From assembly GCF_000421645.1 (NCBI RefSeq), contig NZ_ATXK01000002.1, positions 372,001 to 436,000 on the forward strand: DNA of 64,000 bases, given 5' to 3'. Positions 18,478-26,283 of the stretch are shown piece by piece. The stretch comes from Aurantimonas coralicida DSM 14790 (lineage in GTDB: Bacteria > Pseudomonadota > Alphaproteobacteria > Rhizobiales > Rhizobiaceae). A model generated the notes under the pieces. The model saw only the letters and a list, made by a program, of their open reading frames with translations, searched no databases and had not been told where the DNA came from. Every line of letters starts with the position of its first letter. Within the stretch, counting starts at the first letter, position 1. The position numbers and the translations under genes were made by a program.

Positions 18478-19509
18478 ATGACCCAGTCGACCGAAGTCAA
18501 TCGCCGCTATGTGCTGGCCGAACGCCCCAGGGGCGAGCCGAATGACGACACGCTGCGCCTGGAAACGGTCGAGCGGCCGGAAGCCGGCGCCGGGCAGATG
18601 CTCCTGCGCAACGAATACCTCTCCCTCGACCCCTATATGCGCGGCCGCATGAGCGACGCGCCGTCCTATGCCGCGCCGGTGGAGATCGGCGAGGTCATGG
18701 TGGGTGGCACCGTCGCGCAGGTCGTCACCTCGAATGTCGACGGCTTTGGCGAGGGTGACTGGGTGGTCGCCTTCGGCGGCTGGCAGGATTACGCCCTGTC
18801 CGACGGCAAGGGCGTCATCAACATGGGCAGGAATCCCGAGAACCCGTCCTGGGCGCTCGGCGTCCTCGGCATGCCGGGCCTGACGGCCTGGGCCGGCCTG
18901 ACGCAGATCGGCGCCCCGAAGCCGGGTGAGACGCTGGTCGTCGCCGGTGCCAGCGGCCCGGTCGGCGCCACCGTCGGGCAGATCGGCAAGATCCTCGGCT
19001 GCCGCGTCGTCGGCATTGCCGGCGGAGCGGAGAAATGCGCCCATGTGGTGGAGACGCTCGGCTTCGACGCCTGCGTCGACTACAAGGCCGACGGCTTCGC
19101 CGACGCCCTGAAGGACGCGGCGCCCGACGGCATCGACATCTATTTCGAGAATGTCGGCGGGGCGGTCTTCGACGCGGTGCTGCCGCTGCTCAACCCCTCG
19201 GCCCGCATCCCGGTGTGCGGCCTGATCTCCCAGTACAACGCCACCTCGCTGCCCGACGGCCCGGACCGGATGAACTATCTGATGGGCCAGATCCTGCGCA
19301 AGCGCATGACCATGCGCGGCTTCATCGTCTTCGACGATTTCGGCCATCTCTACCCGCAATTCGCCGAACAGATGGGCGCCTGGGTGAAGGACGGGAAGAT
19401 CCACTACCGCGAGGAGATGATCTCCGGGCTGGAACAGGCGTCGGGCGCGTTCATTGGCCTCCTGAAGGGTGAAGCGTTCGGCAAGCGCGTCATCCACCTC
19501 GCTGACTGA
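18478..19509 (+). CDS. NADP-dependent medium-chain oxidoreductase (CurA/leukotriene dehydrogenase-like)
   Basis: A 343-residue zinc-free medium-chain reductase that reduces double bonds next to carbonyls with NADPH. The N-terminal LDPYMRGRM is typical of the CurA/prostaglandin reductase subfamily, GASGPVGATVGQIGKILG (about 160) binds NADPH, and YFENVGG (about 224) is the subfamily signature. No zinc ligands are seen. AAGGA precedes the ATG. The DJ-1-like gene starts 27 bases downstream, so the two form a likely stress or detoxification operon, closed by a terminator. Confidence 0.9.
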   Translation: MTQSTEVNRRYVLAERPRGEPNDDTLRLETVERPEAGAGQMLLRNEYLSLDPYMRGRMSDAPSYAAPVEIGEVMVGGTVAQVVTSNVDGFGEGDWVVAFGGWQDYALSDGKGVINMGRNPENPSWALGVLGMPGLTAWAGLTQIGAPKPGETLVVAGASGPVGATVGQIGKILGCRVVGIAGGAEKCAHVVETLGFDACVDYKADGFADALKDAAPDGIDIYFENVGGAVFDAVLPLLNPSARIPVCGLISQYNATSLPDGPDRMNYLMGQILRKRMTMRGFIVFDDFGHLYPQFAEQMGAWVKDGKIHYREEMISGLEQASGAFIGLLKGEAFGKRVIHLAD

Positions 19510-19536
19510 AACCGACACATTCGAAGGGTACCAACC

Positions 19537-20211
19537 ATGAAAATTCTGATGGTTCTGACGTCGCATGACCAGCTCGGCGACACCGGCAAGAAGACCGGCT
19601 TCTGGCTCGAGGAATTCGCTGCACCCTATTACGTCTTCAAGGACGCGGGCGCCGACGTCGCACTGGCCTCGCCGAAGGGCGGCCAGCCGCCGCTCGATCC
19701 GATGAGCGATTCCGAAGACGCGCAGACCGACGCGACCAAGCGCTTCAAGCTCGACAAGGCGGCGCAGCAGGATCTGGCGAGCACCCAGGTTCTCTCCTCG
19801 GTCGATGCCGACGGCTTCGACGCGATCTTCTTTCCCGGCGGCCACGGCCCGCTCTGGGATCTTGCCGAGGACGCCGACAGCCTCCGGCTGATCGAGACCT
19901 TCGCGCGAAGCGATCGTCCGGTGGGCGCGGTCTGCCACGCCCCGGCCGTCTTTCGTCACACCCAGACCGCCGACGGCAAGCCGCTGGTCGCGGGCCGCAC
20001 CGTGACCGGCTTCACCAACACCGAGGAAGAGGGCGTCGGCCTGACCGACGTCGTGCCGTTCCTCGTCCAGGACATGCTGACCGCCAATGGCGGCGACTAC
20101 CAGAAGGGCGACGACTGGGCGTCCTTCGTGGTCACCGACGGCAAGCTGGTCACCGGCCAGAACCCGGCCTCCTCGGAAGAAGCCGCGCGCAAGCTGCTGA
20201 CCTTCCTCTGA
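19537..20211 (+). CDS. DJ-1/PfpI family class I amidotransferase-like protein
   Basis: A 224-residue protein of the Hsp31/DJ-1 group. FFPGGHGPLWDL and GAVCHAPAVF carry the nucleophile Cys and adjacent His of the elbow. A Glu in the segment KTGFWLEE is placed as in Hsp31-like proteins. Members act as glyoxalase III or deglycase-like chaperones against methylglyoxal and related aldehydes; which applies here is unknown. It follows the CurA-like reductase by 27 bases and is the last gene before a strong terminator. Confidence 0.87.
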   Translation: MKILMVLTSHDQLGDTGKKTGFWLEEFAAPYYVFKDAGADVALASPKGGQPPLDPMSDSEDAQTDATKRFKLDKAAQQDLASTQVLSSVDADGFDAIFFPGGHGPLWDLAEDADSLRLIETFARSDRPVGAVCHAPAVFRHTQTADGKPLVAGRTVTGFTNTEEEGVGLTDVVPFLVQDMLTANGGDYQKGDDWASFVVTDGKLVTGQNPASSEEAARKLLTFL

Positions 20212-20253
20212 GCCTGAAGGAAGCGCCCTGCGGCGCTCCGAGACGTTGAAGCA

Positions 20254-20286
20254 AGGCGGAGGCAGCCCCGGTTGCCTCCGCCTTTT
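20254..20286 (+). terminator. Rho-independent terminator, probably bidirectional
   Basis: An 11-base-pair perfect stem (AGGCGGAGGCA with TGCCTCCGCCT) has an eight-base loop and is followed by TTT. It ends the reductase/DJ-1 operon and may also serve the convergent cyclase gene. Confidence 0.85.
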
Positions 20287-20330
20287 GCTGTCCGCTGCCT
20301 TTAAGTCGTACGCCGACCGAAAGGTCTAGG

Positions 20331-22115
20331 TCACGTCGCGGCGCGCAGCCTGATATCCTCGCGTTCGTCCAGTCCCGCGGCCGCAAGCCCGGCGCAATAG
20401 CGATCGAGAAGCGCCCCGTTCATGAAGCGCAGCGCATCGCGCACGGTCGCGATGCTCGTGCCGGCACGGCTGGCGGTGAAGCGGTCCAGCGCCAGGCGCG
20501 CATCCGCCTCCTGGCCGCAGGCGCCGAGAAAGGCCGCCAGATCGCGATGCGGCCAGGTCATGCCCGGCTTTTCCGCCAGCGCCCGCCGCGTCCAGCGGGC
20601 AGCCTCATCGGGCCGGTCGGAGGCGAAATGCGCCAGGCCGATGCCGATGAACGAGTTGAAGGCGAACGGGTCGAGCGGCGACAGCCGCAGCGACCGCTCG
20701 AAACAGGCGAAGGCGTCGTCCGGCTGGCCGGCATAGACGCGGGCGAAACCCCGCCGCGTCCATGCCCAGGCATGATTGACGTCGAGATCCAGCGCCCGGT
20801 CCAACAGCGCGTTCGCCCGCTCCAGATCCGCCTCGATCAGCATGGTGGCGGTGGCCACGGCGGTGAGGGCCAGGGGGTCGTCGTCGATGCGGCCCGGCGT
20901 GCGGTCCAGGAGCGCCCGTCCGCGGGTTCGCTGCTCGCCGATATCGTTCGCCCAGTTATAGGCGATGTGCTGGGCATGGGCCCAGGCGCCGATCGCCGCC
21001 GCGCGCCCGTTGTCCGGCTCCAGTGTCAGGGCCTCGTCGATCAGCCCGATGGCGAGGTCGTTCTCGTCGTGGCGATGCGCCCACAGATGCGGCAGCGCCC
21101 GCATGACGAGGTCGTAGGCGACGAGATTGTCCGGCGGCCGGCGCCGGGCGCGTTCGATCTCGGCGCGGCGGATGGTCGGATGCAGGGCGCCGGAGACCGT
21201 CTCGGCGATGTAGTCCTGGACCTGGAAGAGATCGTCGATCTCCGCGTCGATCCGTTCGCTCCAGATCTGCAGCGCGGTCTCGCCATCCACCAGATTCAGC
21301 GACACGCGCATGCGCCGGTCGGAAAAGCGCACGCTGCCCTGCAGGATGTAGCGCACGCCGAGCTCGGCCGCGATTTCCTTCGCTCCCAGGGACTTGCCCC
21401 GGTAGGTGGCGGCGGACTGGCGGGCGATGACAAGGAACTCGCGGACCCGGGCAAGGCTGGCGGTGACCTCCTCCACCATGCCGTCGATGAAATTGTCGCG
21501 TCCCGGATCGCCGCTGAGATTGTCGAAGGGCATGACCGCCACCGACGGCTGGGTGTGCGGGTCGGGGACCGCGATGCGGCGTGCCCGGCTGGCGCTGATC
21601 ACCTTGGGCGTCCACACCCAGATCGGCTCGTGCCGGGCGTAGCCCTTCAGTTCGCAGGGGCCGATGCCGGTGAAATAGAGATCGGTCTTGCCCTGCAGAT
21701 ATTCGAACACGCCGCGGCTGATGGCCATGCCGCCGGCCGGCGAGATCTGCTGCACGCGGGTTGCCAGCACCACGCCTTCGCCGAAGCGGTCGTGCTCGGT
21801 GACGACGACGTCGCCGATAACGATGCCGATCCGCACCGGCAGCGCCGGCCTGTGCTGCTGGCGGTCGGCGAGCAGCGCTCGCTGGAAGCGCGCTGCCCAC
21901 TGGACGGCGTTGACGGCGCTGCCGAATTCGATGAGCACGCCGTCGCCGCTGGTCTTGAAGATGTCGCCGCCGAACTCGCCGACGGTGGGGCGCACGAACC
22001 GCTTGTAGGCGCGTTCGACCGCGGCGAGGGCTGCGGTTTCGTCAGCCTCGACCAGACCGGAAAAGCCTTCGACATCCAGTGACAGGATGGCTGCAAGCCG
22101 GCGCAGGGGCGTCAT
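20331..22115 (-). CDS. Class III cyclase-like protein with TolB-like and TPR domains
   Basis: A 594-residue cytoplasmic protein. An N-terminal class III nucleotide cyclase domain (about 5-170) begins ILSLDVEGFSGL with the first metal Asp. It continues with GGDIFKTSGDGVLIEF, carrying the purine-selecting Lys and the second metal Asp. In GEGVVLATRVQQ the transition-state Asn of the usual GxxVNxAAR is a Val, while the Arg is kept. A TolB-like region follows (SVAVMPFDNLSGDP to QVQDYIAETV, about 190-320), then TPR-like helices to the C-terminus. The family is common in rhizobia. It may make cAMP weakly or act as a sensor; the substitution makes activity uncertain. Confidence 0.85.
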   Translation of the reverse strand: MTPLRRLAAILSLDVEGFSGLVEADETAALAAVERAYKRFVRPTVGEFGGDIFKTSGDGVLIEFGSAVNAVQWAARFQRALLADRQQHRPALPVRIGIVIGDVVVTEHDRFGEGVVLATRVQQISPAGGMAISRGVFEYLQGKTDLYFTGIGPCELKGYARHEPIWVWTPKVISASRARRIAVPDPHTQPSVAVMPFDNLSGDPGRDNFIDGMVEEVTASLARVREFLVIARQSAATYRGKSLGAKEIAAELGVRYILQGSVRFSDRRMRVSLNLVDGETALQIWSERIDAEIDDLFQVQDYIAETVSGALHPTIRRAEIERARRRPPDNLVAYDLVMRALPHLWAHRHDENDLAIGLIDEALTLEPDNGRAAAIGAWAHAQHIAYNWANDIGEQRTRGRALLDRTPGRIDDDPLALTAVATATMLIEADLERANALLDRALDLDVNHAWAWTRRGFARVYAGQPDDAFACFERSLRLSPLDPFAFNSFIGIGLAHFASDRPDEAARWTRRALAEKPGMTWPHRDLAAFLGACGQEADARLALDRFTASRAGTSIATVRDALRFMNGALLDRYCAGLAAAGLDEREDIRLRAAT

Positions 22116-22245
22116 GGTCGACGCGTTTCCTATTGGAGCGAACGGCTGGGTTTTACCAGACTTGCGGAAGGCCGGCCAATGGAAAACTCAGCCGGCTGAC
22201 GGCCAGCCGAACCGGGCACGCCGGTGCCGCCCGGCCCGCGAAATC

Positions 22246-24012
22246 TCAGTCGCCAACCGCCACGCCCTCGCGGCGTGGATCGGCTCCGCCTTCCAGCCCG
22301 TTGGCCGTGATGACGATGCCGTGCAGGCCGGAATCGAGATCGGTCTCGTTCACCTCGAAGCCGAGATCGCGCAGCGGGGCGGCCAGCGCCGTGGCGCCGG
22401 TGCCGGCCTCCACGTCGAAGGTGCCGAAGCGATTGACCAGATGCGGCATGGCGATCGCCTGCTGCACGTCCATCTCCCAGTCGAGCATGGCGATCAGCGC
22501 CTGCGCCACATAGCCGATGATGCGGCTGCCGCCGGGCGAGCCGATGGCGATCACCGGCGCGCCGTCGCGCATGACGATGGTCGGCGCCATGGACGAGCGG
22601 GGCCGCTTGCCCGGCGCCACGGCATTGGCGATGACATGCCCCTCCGCGTCATGGGTGGCGAAGGAAAAGTCGGTCAGTTCGTTGTTCAGCAGGAAGCCGC
22701 CGGTCATCAGCCGCGATCCGAAGCCGTTCTCGATGGTCGTCGTTATGGAGACGACGTTGCCGTCCGGATCGACGATGGCGAAATGGCTGGTGGACGGCAG
22801 CTCGATGGCCGTGTCGTCGCCGAGCAGCATGGCGTGGTCCCAGGGCGGCATGCCGGGGGCGACCGCATCGTCCGCCAGCGCGCTATCGCCGGACAGGAGC
22901 GCGGACCGCCCGGAGAGATAATCGGGATCGAGCAGGCCCCGCTGCGGCATCGGCACGAAGTCGCTGTCGGCCATGTAGCGGCCGCGATCGGCGAAGGCGA
23001 GGCGCGAGGCGTCGCCGATCAGCCGCCAGGCTTCGGCGCTGTCGGGCCCGAGGGCGGCCATGTCGTGCGGCGCCAGCACGCCGAGGATCTGGCCGATGGT
23101 CAGCGCGCCGGAGGAGGGCGGCCCCATGCCGCAGACATCGACGCTGCGATAGACGACGCAGACCGGCTCGCGCTCGACGATGGCGTAGTTGGCGAGATCG
23201 GAAAGCGCGAGCACGCCGGGATTGCCCGGGGCGTTGCGCACCGTATCGACGATGCCCTGCGCCACCGGGCCGGCGTAGAAGCCGCCCGCGCCCTTCTCGG
23301 CGATCGCCGCCAGTGTGTCGGCATAGGCGGCATTCGTCAGGATGGTCCCGATCGGCAATGGCGCGCCGTCGGCGCCGAAGAAATAGCCTTTCGTGCCGGG
23401 ATAGCGCGACAGCCGCTCGGCATCCTCGGCGATCAGCTCGTGGAGCCGCGGCGAGACGGCGAAGCCCTTGCGGGCGAGGTCGATCGCCGGCTGCACGATG
23501 GCAGCCCACGGAAGCCTGCCGTAGCGCTCATGGGTGTCGAACAGCAGCCGCACCGTGCCGGGCGTGCCGACCGAGCGGCCGCCGACGACGGCATCGTAGA
23601 AGGCGAGCGGCTCGCCGGCCGCGTCGAGGAAGAGTTTCGGCGTCGCCGCCGCCGGCGCGGTCTCGCGGCCATCAAAAGTGGTCAGCCGGCCCGCCTCGGC
23701 GTCGAAATAGACCAGGAAGGCGCCGCCGCCGATCCCAGAGGATTGCGGCTCGACCAGGCCGAGCACGAGCTGCGTCGTCACCATGGCGTCGATGGCGTTG
23801 CCGCCGTCGCGCAGGATGGCGAGACCGGCTTTTGCCGCCAGCGGATTGGCCGCCGCCACCATCTGCCGCTCGGCCCGCACCAGCGCCTTGTCGGACGCCT
23901 CGGTCGCGATCTCCGGCTGGACGCGATCGGCGGCCTGCTCCTGGGCGAAGGCCGATCCGGTGATGGCAAGACAGACGCCGAGCCACAGCCCGGCAAGCGG
24001 TAAACGACGCAT
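22246..24012 (-). CDS. ggt: Gamma-glutamyltransferase
   Basis: A 588-residue periplasmic enzyme that cleaves glutathione and other gamma-glutamyl compounds. The first 23 residues are a signal peptide ending SAFA. The precursor processes itself at the Thr of STSHFAIVD (about residue 400), giving large and small subunits; SSGIGGGAFLVYFD and the late GSPGGSRIIGYV loop are family motifs. The frame extends upstream, but ATG 24012 gives a perfect signal sequence. It is a single gene on the left strand, separated from the brnT/brnA pair by a repeat-bearing gap. Confidence 0.94.
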   Translation of the reverse strand: MRRLPLAGLWLGVCLAITGSAFAQEQAADRVQPEIATEASDKALVRAERQMVAAANPLAAKAGLAILRDGGNAIDAMVTTQLVLGLVEPQSSGIGGGAFLVYFDAEAGRLTTFDGRETAPAAATPKLFLDAAGEPLAFYDAVVGGRSVGTPGTVRLLFDTHERYGRLPWAAIVQPAIDLARKGFAVSPRLHELIAEDAERLSRYPGTKGYFFGADGAPLPIGTILTNAAYADTLAAIAEKGAGGFYAGPVAQGIVDTVRNAPGNPGVLALSDLANYAIVEREPVCVVYRSVDVCGMGPPSSGALTIGQILGVLAPHDMAALGPDSAEAWRLIGDASRLAFADRGRYMADSDFVPMPQRGLLDPDYLSGRSALLSGDSALADDAVAPGMPPWDHAMLLGDDTAIELPSTSHFAIVDPDGNVVSITTTIENGFGSRLMTGGFLLNNELTDFSFATHDAEGHVIANAVAPGKRPRSSMAPTIVMRDGAPVIAIGSPGGSRIIGYVAQALIAMLDWEMDVQQAIAMPHLVNRFGTFDVEAGTGATALAAPLRDLGFEVNETDLDSGLHGIVITANGLEGGADPRREGVAVGD

Positions 24013-24171
24013 GGCGCGATCCTCCCGATGGTGTCGAAAGCTAGCGCGCGACGGGGCGGGGTGGAAGGTGGGTGTGGGAGGTGGCGCGGGATGGGGGCGA
24101 CGTCGCGTAGTGCGAGGGCGAGGTCGGAGGGGGCGACGGTATCCACACGTCGGCAGCGGTGGCGGCGATTT

Positions 24172-24205
24172 GGCATGGGTCCTCGGGTCAAGCCCGAGGA
24201 TGACG
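24172..24205 (+). repeat. 34-base intergenic palindromic repeat, copy 1
   Basis: The copy contains CCTCGGG-TCAAG-CCCGAGG, a seven-base-pair stem, and is exactly inverted in copy 2 at 24364-24397. Palindromes of this type, CCTCGGG with CCCGAGG, are known intergenic repeats in alphaproteobacteria. Confidence 0.85.
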
Positions 24206-24363
24206 ACCTTGTTTGATGGGGGTGCCTTATCGCAAATGCCGTTGCTTGGTGTCCGACTGCGATGGCGACCGCAGCGATGCCTGGTGAAGGCAATGCCAGA
24301 TGACGGCGATGCCGTTGAAGGACGGTGGCGACGTTGCCAGCAAGCCGCCATCATCCCAACGCG

Positions 24364-24397
24364 CGTCATCCTCGGGCTTGACCCGAGGACCCATGCC
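24364..24397 (-). repeat. 34-base intergenic palindromic repeat, copy 2 (inverted)
   Basis: It is the exact reverse complement of copy 1, 158 bases away. Together they bound a 226-base segment with perfect inverted ends, which resembles a small non-autonomous element, although each copy is itself a common palindromic repeat. Confidence 0.85.
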
Positions 24398-24469
24398 TCC
24401 GCGTTCAAATCGTGCGACTGCGAACGGAAATTTCCGCAACCACGTCGATCATCGACGCCGCTCCGGACG

Positions 24470-24498
24470 TTGCTCGTGCGAATAAACGTCGCTACATT
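24470..24498 (+). promoter_or_regulatory. Promoter of the brnT/brnA operon
   Basis: TTGCTC at 24470-24475 and TACATT at 24493-24498 are separated by exactly 17 bases, a sigma-70-type promoter. The expected transcript start, about seven bases on, coincides with the GTG of brnT at 24506. Confidence 0.55.
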
Positions 24499-24505
24499 AA
24501 TTCAT

Positions 24506-24787
24506 GTGGAGATCAGCTGCGACCCGGCGAAACGCGCGCGGACACTTCGCGAACGCGGCCTCGATTTCTACGACGCGGCGCAGGCTTTCGCAGGGCGAAC
24601 GCTGACGCTCGCCGACGACCGGCGCGACTACGGCGAAGCCCGGTTCCAGACCTACGGTATTCTGGACGACCGGATCGTGATGATCGTCTGGACGCCGCGC
24701 GGCGAGATGCGCCACGTGATTTCGATGAGGCATTGCCATGACCGTGAAGCCCGAAGAGTCCGCAGCCGTCTGGAACGACCCCGATGA
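24506..24787 (+). CDS. brnT: BrnT-family ribonuclease toxin
   Basis: A 93-residue RelE-like toxin that cleaves RNA when freed from its partner. ISCDPAKRARTLRERGLDFYDA is the family N-terminal pattern. GRTLTLADDRRDYGE and RFQTYGILDDRIVMIVW follow, then the ending HVISMRHCHDREARR. The start is placed at GTG 24506 because the family N-terminus begins there; no ribosome site is seen, and the promoter prediction suggests a leaderless transcript. An upstream in-frame GTG at 24476 is an alternative. It overlaps the antitoxin gene by 50 bases, the toxin-first order usual for brnTA. Confidence 0.8.
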   Translation: MEISCDPAKRARTLRERGLDFYDAAQAFAGRTLTLADDRRDYGEARFQTYGILDDRIVMIVWTPRGEMRHVISMRHCHDREARRVRSRLERPR

Positions 24788-25028
24788 TGCGCCGGAATGG
24801 TCCGATGACATGCTGGACCGTGCCGAACTCGCCGACGGCGAGCGGGTGATCCGACCCGCAGCCGGCACCGTCACGCGCGGCCGCGGCCGTCCGCCGTCCC
24901 GCGACCCCAAGACCCGGCTGACGCTCAGGCTCGATCCCGAGATCGTCCGACACTTCCGCGCGACGGGGCCCGGATGGCAATCCCGGATCAACGCCGCATT
25001 GAAAGAGGTCGTGCGCCGAGACGGCTGA
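24738..25028 (+). CDS. brnA: BrnA-family antitoxin
   Basis: A 96-residue protein that neutralises BrnT and represses the operon. The acidic N-terminal half (residues 5-40) would bind the toxin. The C-terminal half, RGRPPSRDP followed by TRLTLRLDPEIVRHFRA and a helix GWQSRINAALKEVV, is a ribbon-helix-helix-type DNA-binding domain. Its start lies inside brnT, so the two are translationally coupled. Five bases separate it from the convergent acyl-CoA dehydrogenase gene. Confidence 0.85.
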   Translation: MTVKPEESAAVWNDPDDAPEWSDDMLDRAELADGERVIRPAAGTVTRGRGRPPSRDPKTRLTLRLDPEIVRHFRATGPGWQSRINAALKEVVRRDG

Positions 25029-25033
25029 GCCCG

Positions 25034-26182
25034 CTACAGCGCGGCGAGGCCGCCGTTTTCGCCAAGCCGCTCCAGATGGTGGTCGGCGTCGCCGAAGGCG
25101 AGGTCGATCATGGCGAGGCGCTTCATGTGGTGGCCGACCTCGTATTCCATGGTGACGCCGACGCCGCCATGGAGCTGCACGGCGCTTTCGCGGATGAACT
25201 TGGCCGACCGGCCGATCTGCACCTTGGCGGCGGAGATCGCCTCGCGCCGGGTGGCGGCGTCGGGCTCGGAGGCGTTCATCGTGGCGTAGAGCATCATCGA
25301 GCGGGCCTGCTCCAGCGCCATGTACATCTCGGCGCCGCGATGCTGCAGCACCTGGAAGCCGCCGATCGGCACGCCGAACTGCTTGCGCTCCTTCAGATAG
25401 GCGATGGTCAGCTCGTGCATGCGCTGCATCGACCCGACGGCCTCGGCACAGAGCGCGGCGATGGTCTCGTCGATCACCCGCTCGACCACCGGCAACGCGC
25501 CCGCCGGATCGCCGAGGACATTGTCGGCGGGCACAGACACGCCGTCGAAGGTCAGCTCGGCGGCCCGCATGCCGTCCTGCGTCGGGTAGCCCCGGCGCGA
25601 CAGGCCCGGCGCATCGGCGGGGACGAGGAACAGGCCGAGGCCCGAGCGGTCGCCGGCGGACCCGCCGGTGCGCGCGAGGACGACGAAGCCGTCGGCGCTG
25701 TCGCCGTGCAGCACCAGCGACTTCTCGCCGGTCAGCGTGTGGCCGTCCCCGGACGCCGTCGCCGCCATGGCCGCGGCGGCCGGATCGTAGCGCATGCTCC
25801 GCTCGGCAAAGGCAAAGGCGAGGCGGGTCGAGCCGTCGGCAAGGCCCGGCACCCATGCTGCGCGCTGCGCGTCCGATCCGGCATGGCGGATCGCGCCGCC
25901 GGCCATGACCACCGAGGCGAGATAGGGCTCAACCACGAGGCCGCGACCGAAGGCCTCCATGACGATCATCGTCTCGACCGGGCCGCCGCCGAAGCCGCCA
26001 TCGTCCTCGGCGAAGGGCACCGCCGTCAGGCCGAGCTCGGCGAAGGCGGACCACATGGCCGGGCTGAAGCCGGGCTCCTCGGCGCGGTAGCGCCCGCGCT
26101 GTTCGAAGCCGTAGCGGTCCTGGATCAGCCGCTCGACCGAATCGCGGATCATGGTCTGTTCGTCGGAAAGGTCGAAATCCAT
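25034..26182 (-). CDS. Acyl-CoA dehydrogenase, small-subunit type (PimD-like)
   Basis: A 382-residue flavoprotein of the acyl-CoA dehydrogenase family. It begins MDFDLSDEQTMIRDSVERLI and ends with QLHGGVGVTMEYEVGHHMKR. The C-terminal segment has AFGDADHHLERL where typical members have a GGxxEI motif. The companion gene upstream encodes a second dehydrogenase that does carry that motif, so the two are probably subunits of one heteromeric enzyme, as in pimeloyl-CoA dehydrogenase. It acts in the cytoplasm with electron-transfer flavoprotein. Both genes lie on the left strand, 101 bases apart. Confidence 0.87.
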   Translation of the reverse strand: MDFDLSDEQTMIRDSVERLIQDRYGFEQRGRYRAEEPGFSPAMWSAFAELGLTAVPFAEDDGGFGGGPVETMIVMEAFGRGLVVEPYLASVVMAGGAIRHAGSDAQRAAWVPGLADGSTRLAFAFAERSMRYDPAAAAMAATASGDGHTLTGEKSLVLHGDSADGFVVLARTGGSAGDRSGLGLFLVPADAPGLSRRGYPTQDGMRAAELTFDGVSVPADNVLGDPAGALPVVERVIDETIAALCAEAVGSMQRMHELTIAYLKERKQFGVPIGGFQVLQHRGAEMYMALEQARSMMLYATMNASEPDAATRREAISAAKVQIGRSAKFIRESAVQLHGGVGVTMEYEVGHHMKRLAMIDLAFGDADHHLERLGENGGLAAL

Positions 26183-26283
26183 TGCAAGGCGTCCTGCTGC
26201 TGGCGGGGCCGGCGGCGCGATTGCGCGCCTGAGCCGGCGAATGAGGGAAGGGCGAAGGACCGACGCGGCGGGCGCCGGCGCGA

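Larger units (their letters stand above)
24013..24505. other. Intergenic region with paired repeats between ggt and brnT
   Basis: These 493 bases hold no supported gene. The first part (about 24050-24150) is a run of G-rich purine sequence. Two 34-base inverted repeats follow, at 24172 and 24364, and then the brnT promoter near 24470. Confidence 0.6.

Noticed and set aside
24013-24170. The G-rich run after ggt as a gene or structured element
   Set aside because: Frames through it are only extensions of the reverse strand of ggt or short unsupported pieces. A G-quadruplex is conceivable but nothing specific supports it.
24172-24397. A CRISPR array suggested by the repeated 34-base units
   Set aside because: There are only two copies, in inverted orientation, with 158 bases between and no cas genes nearby.
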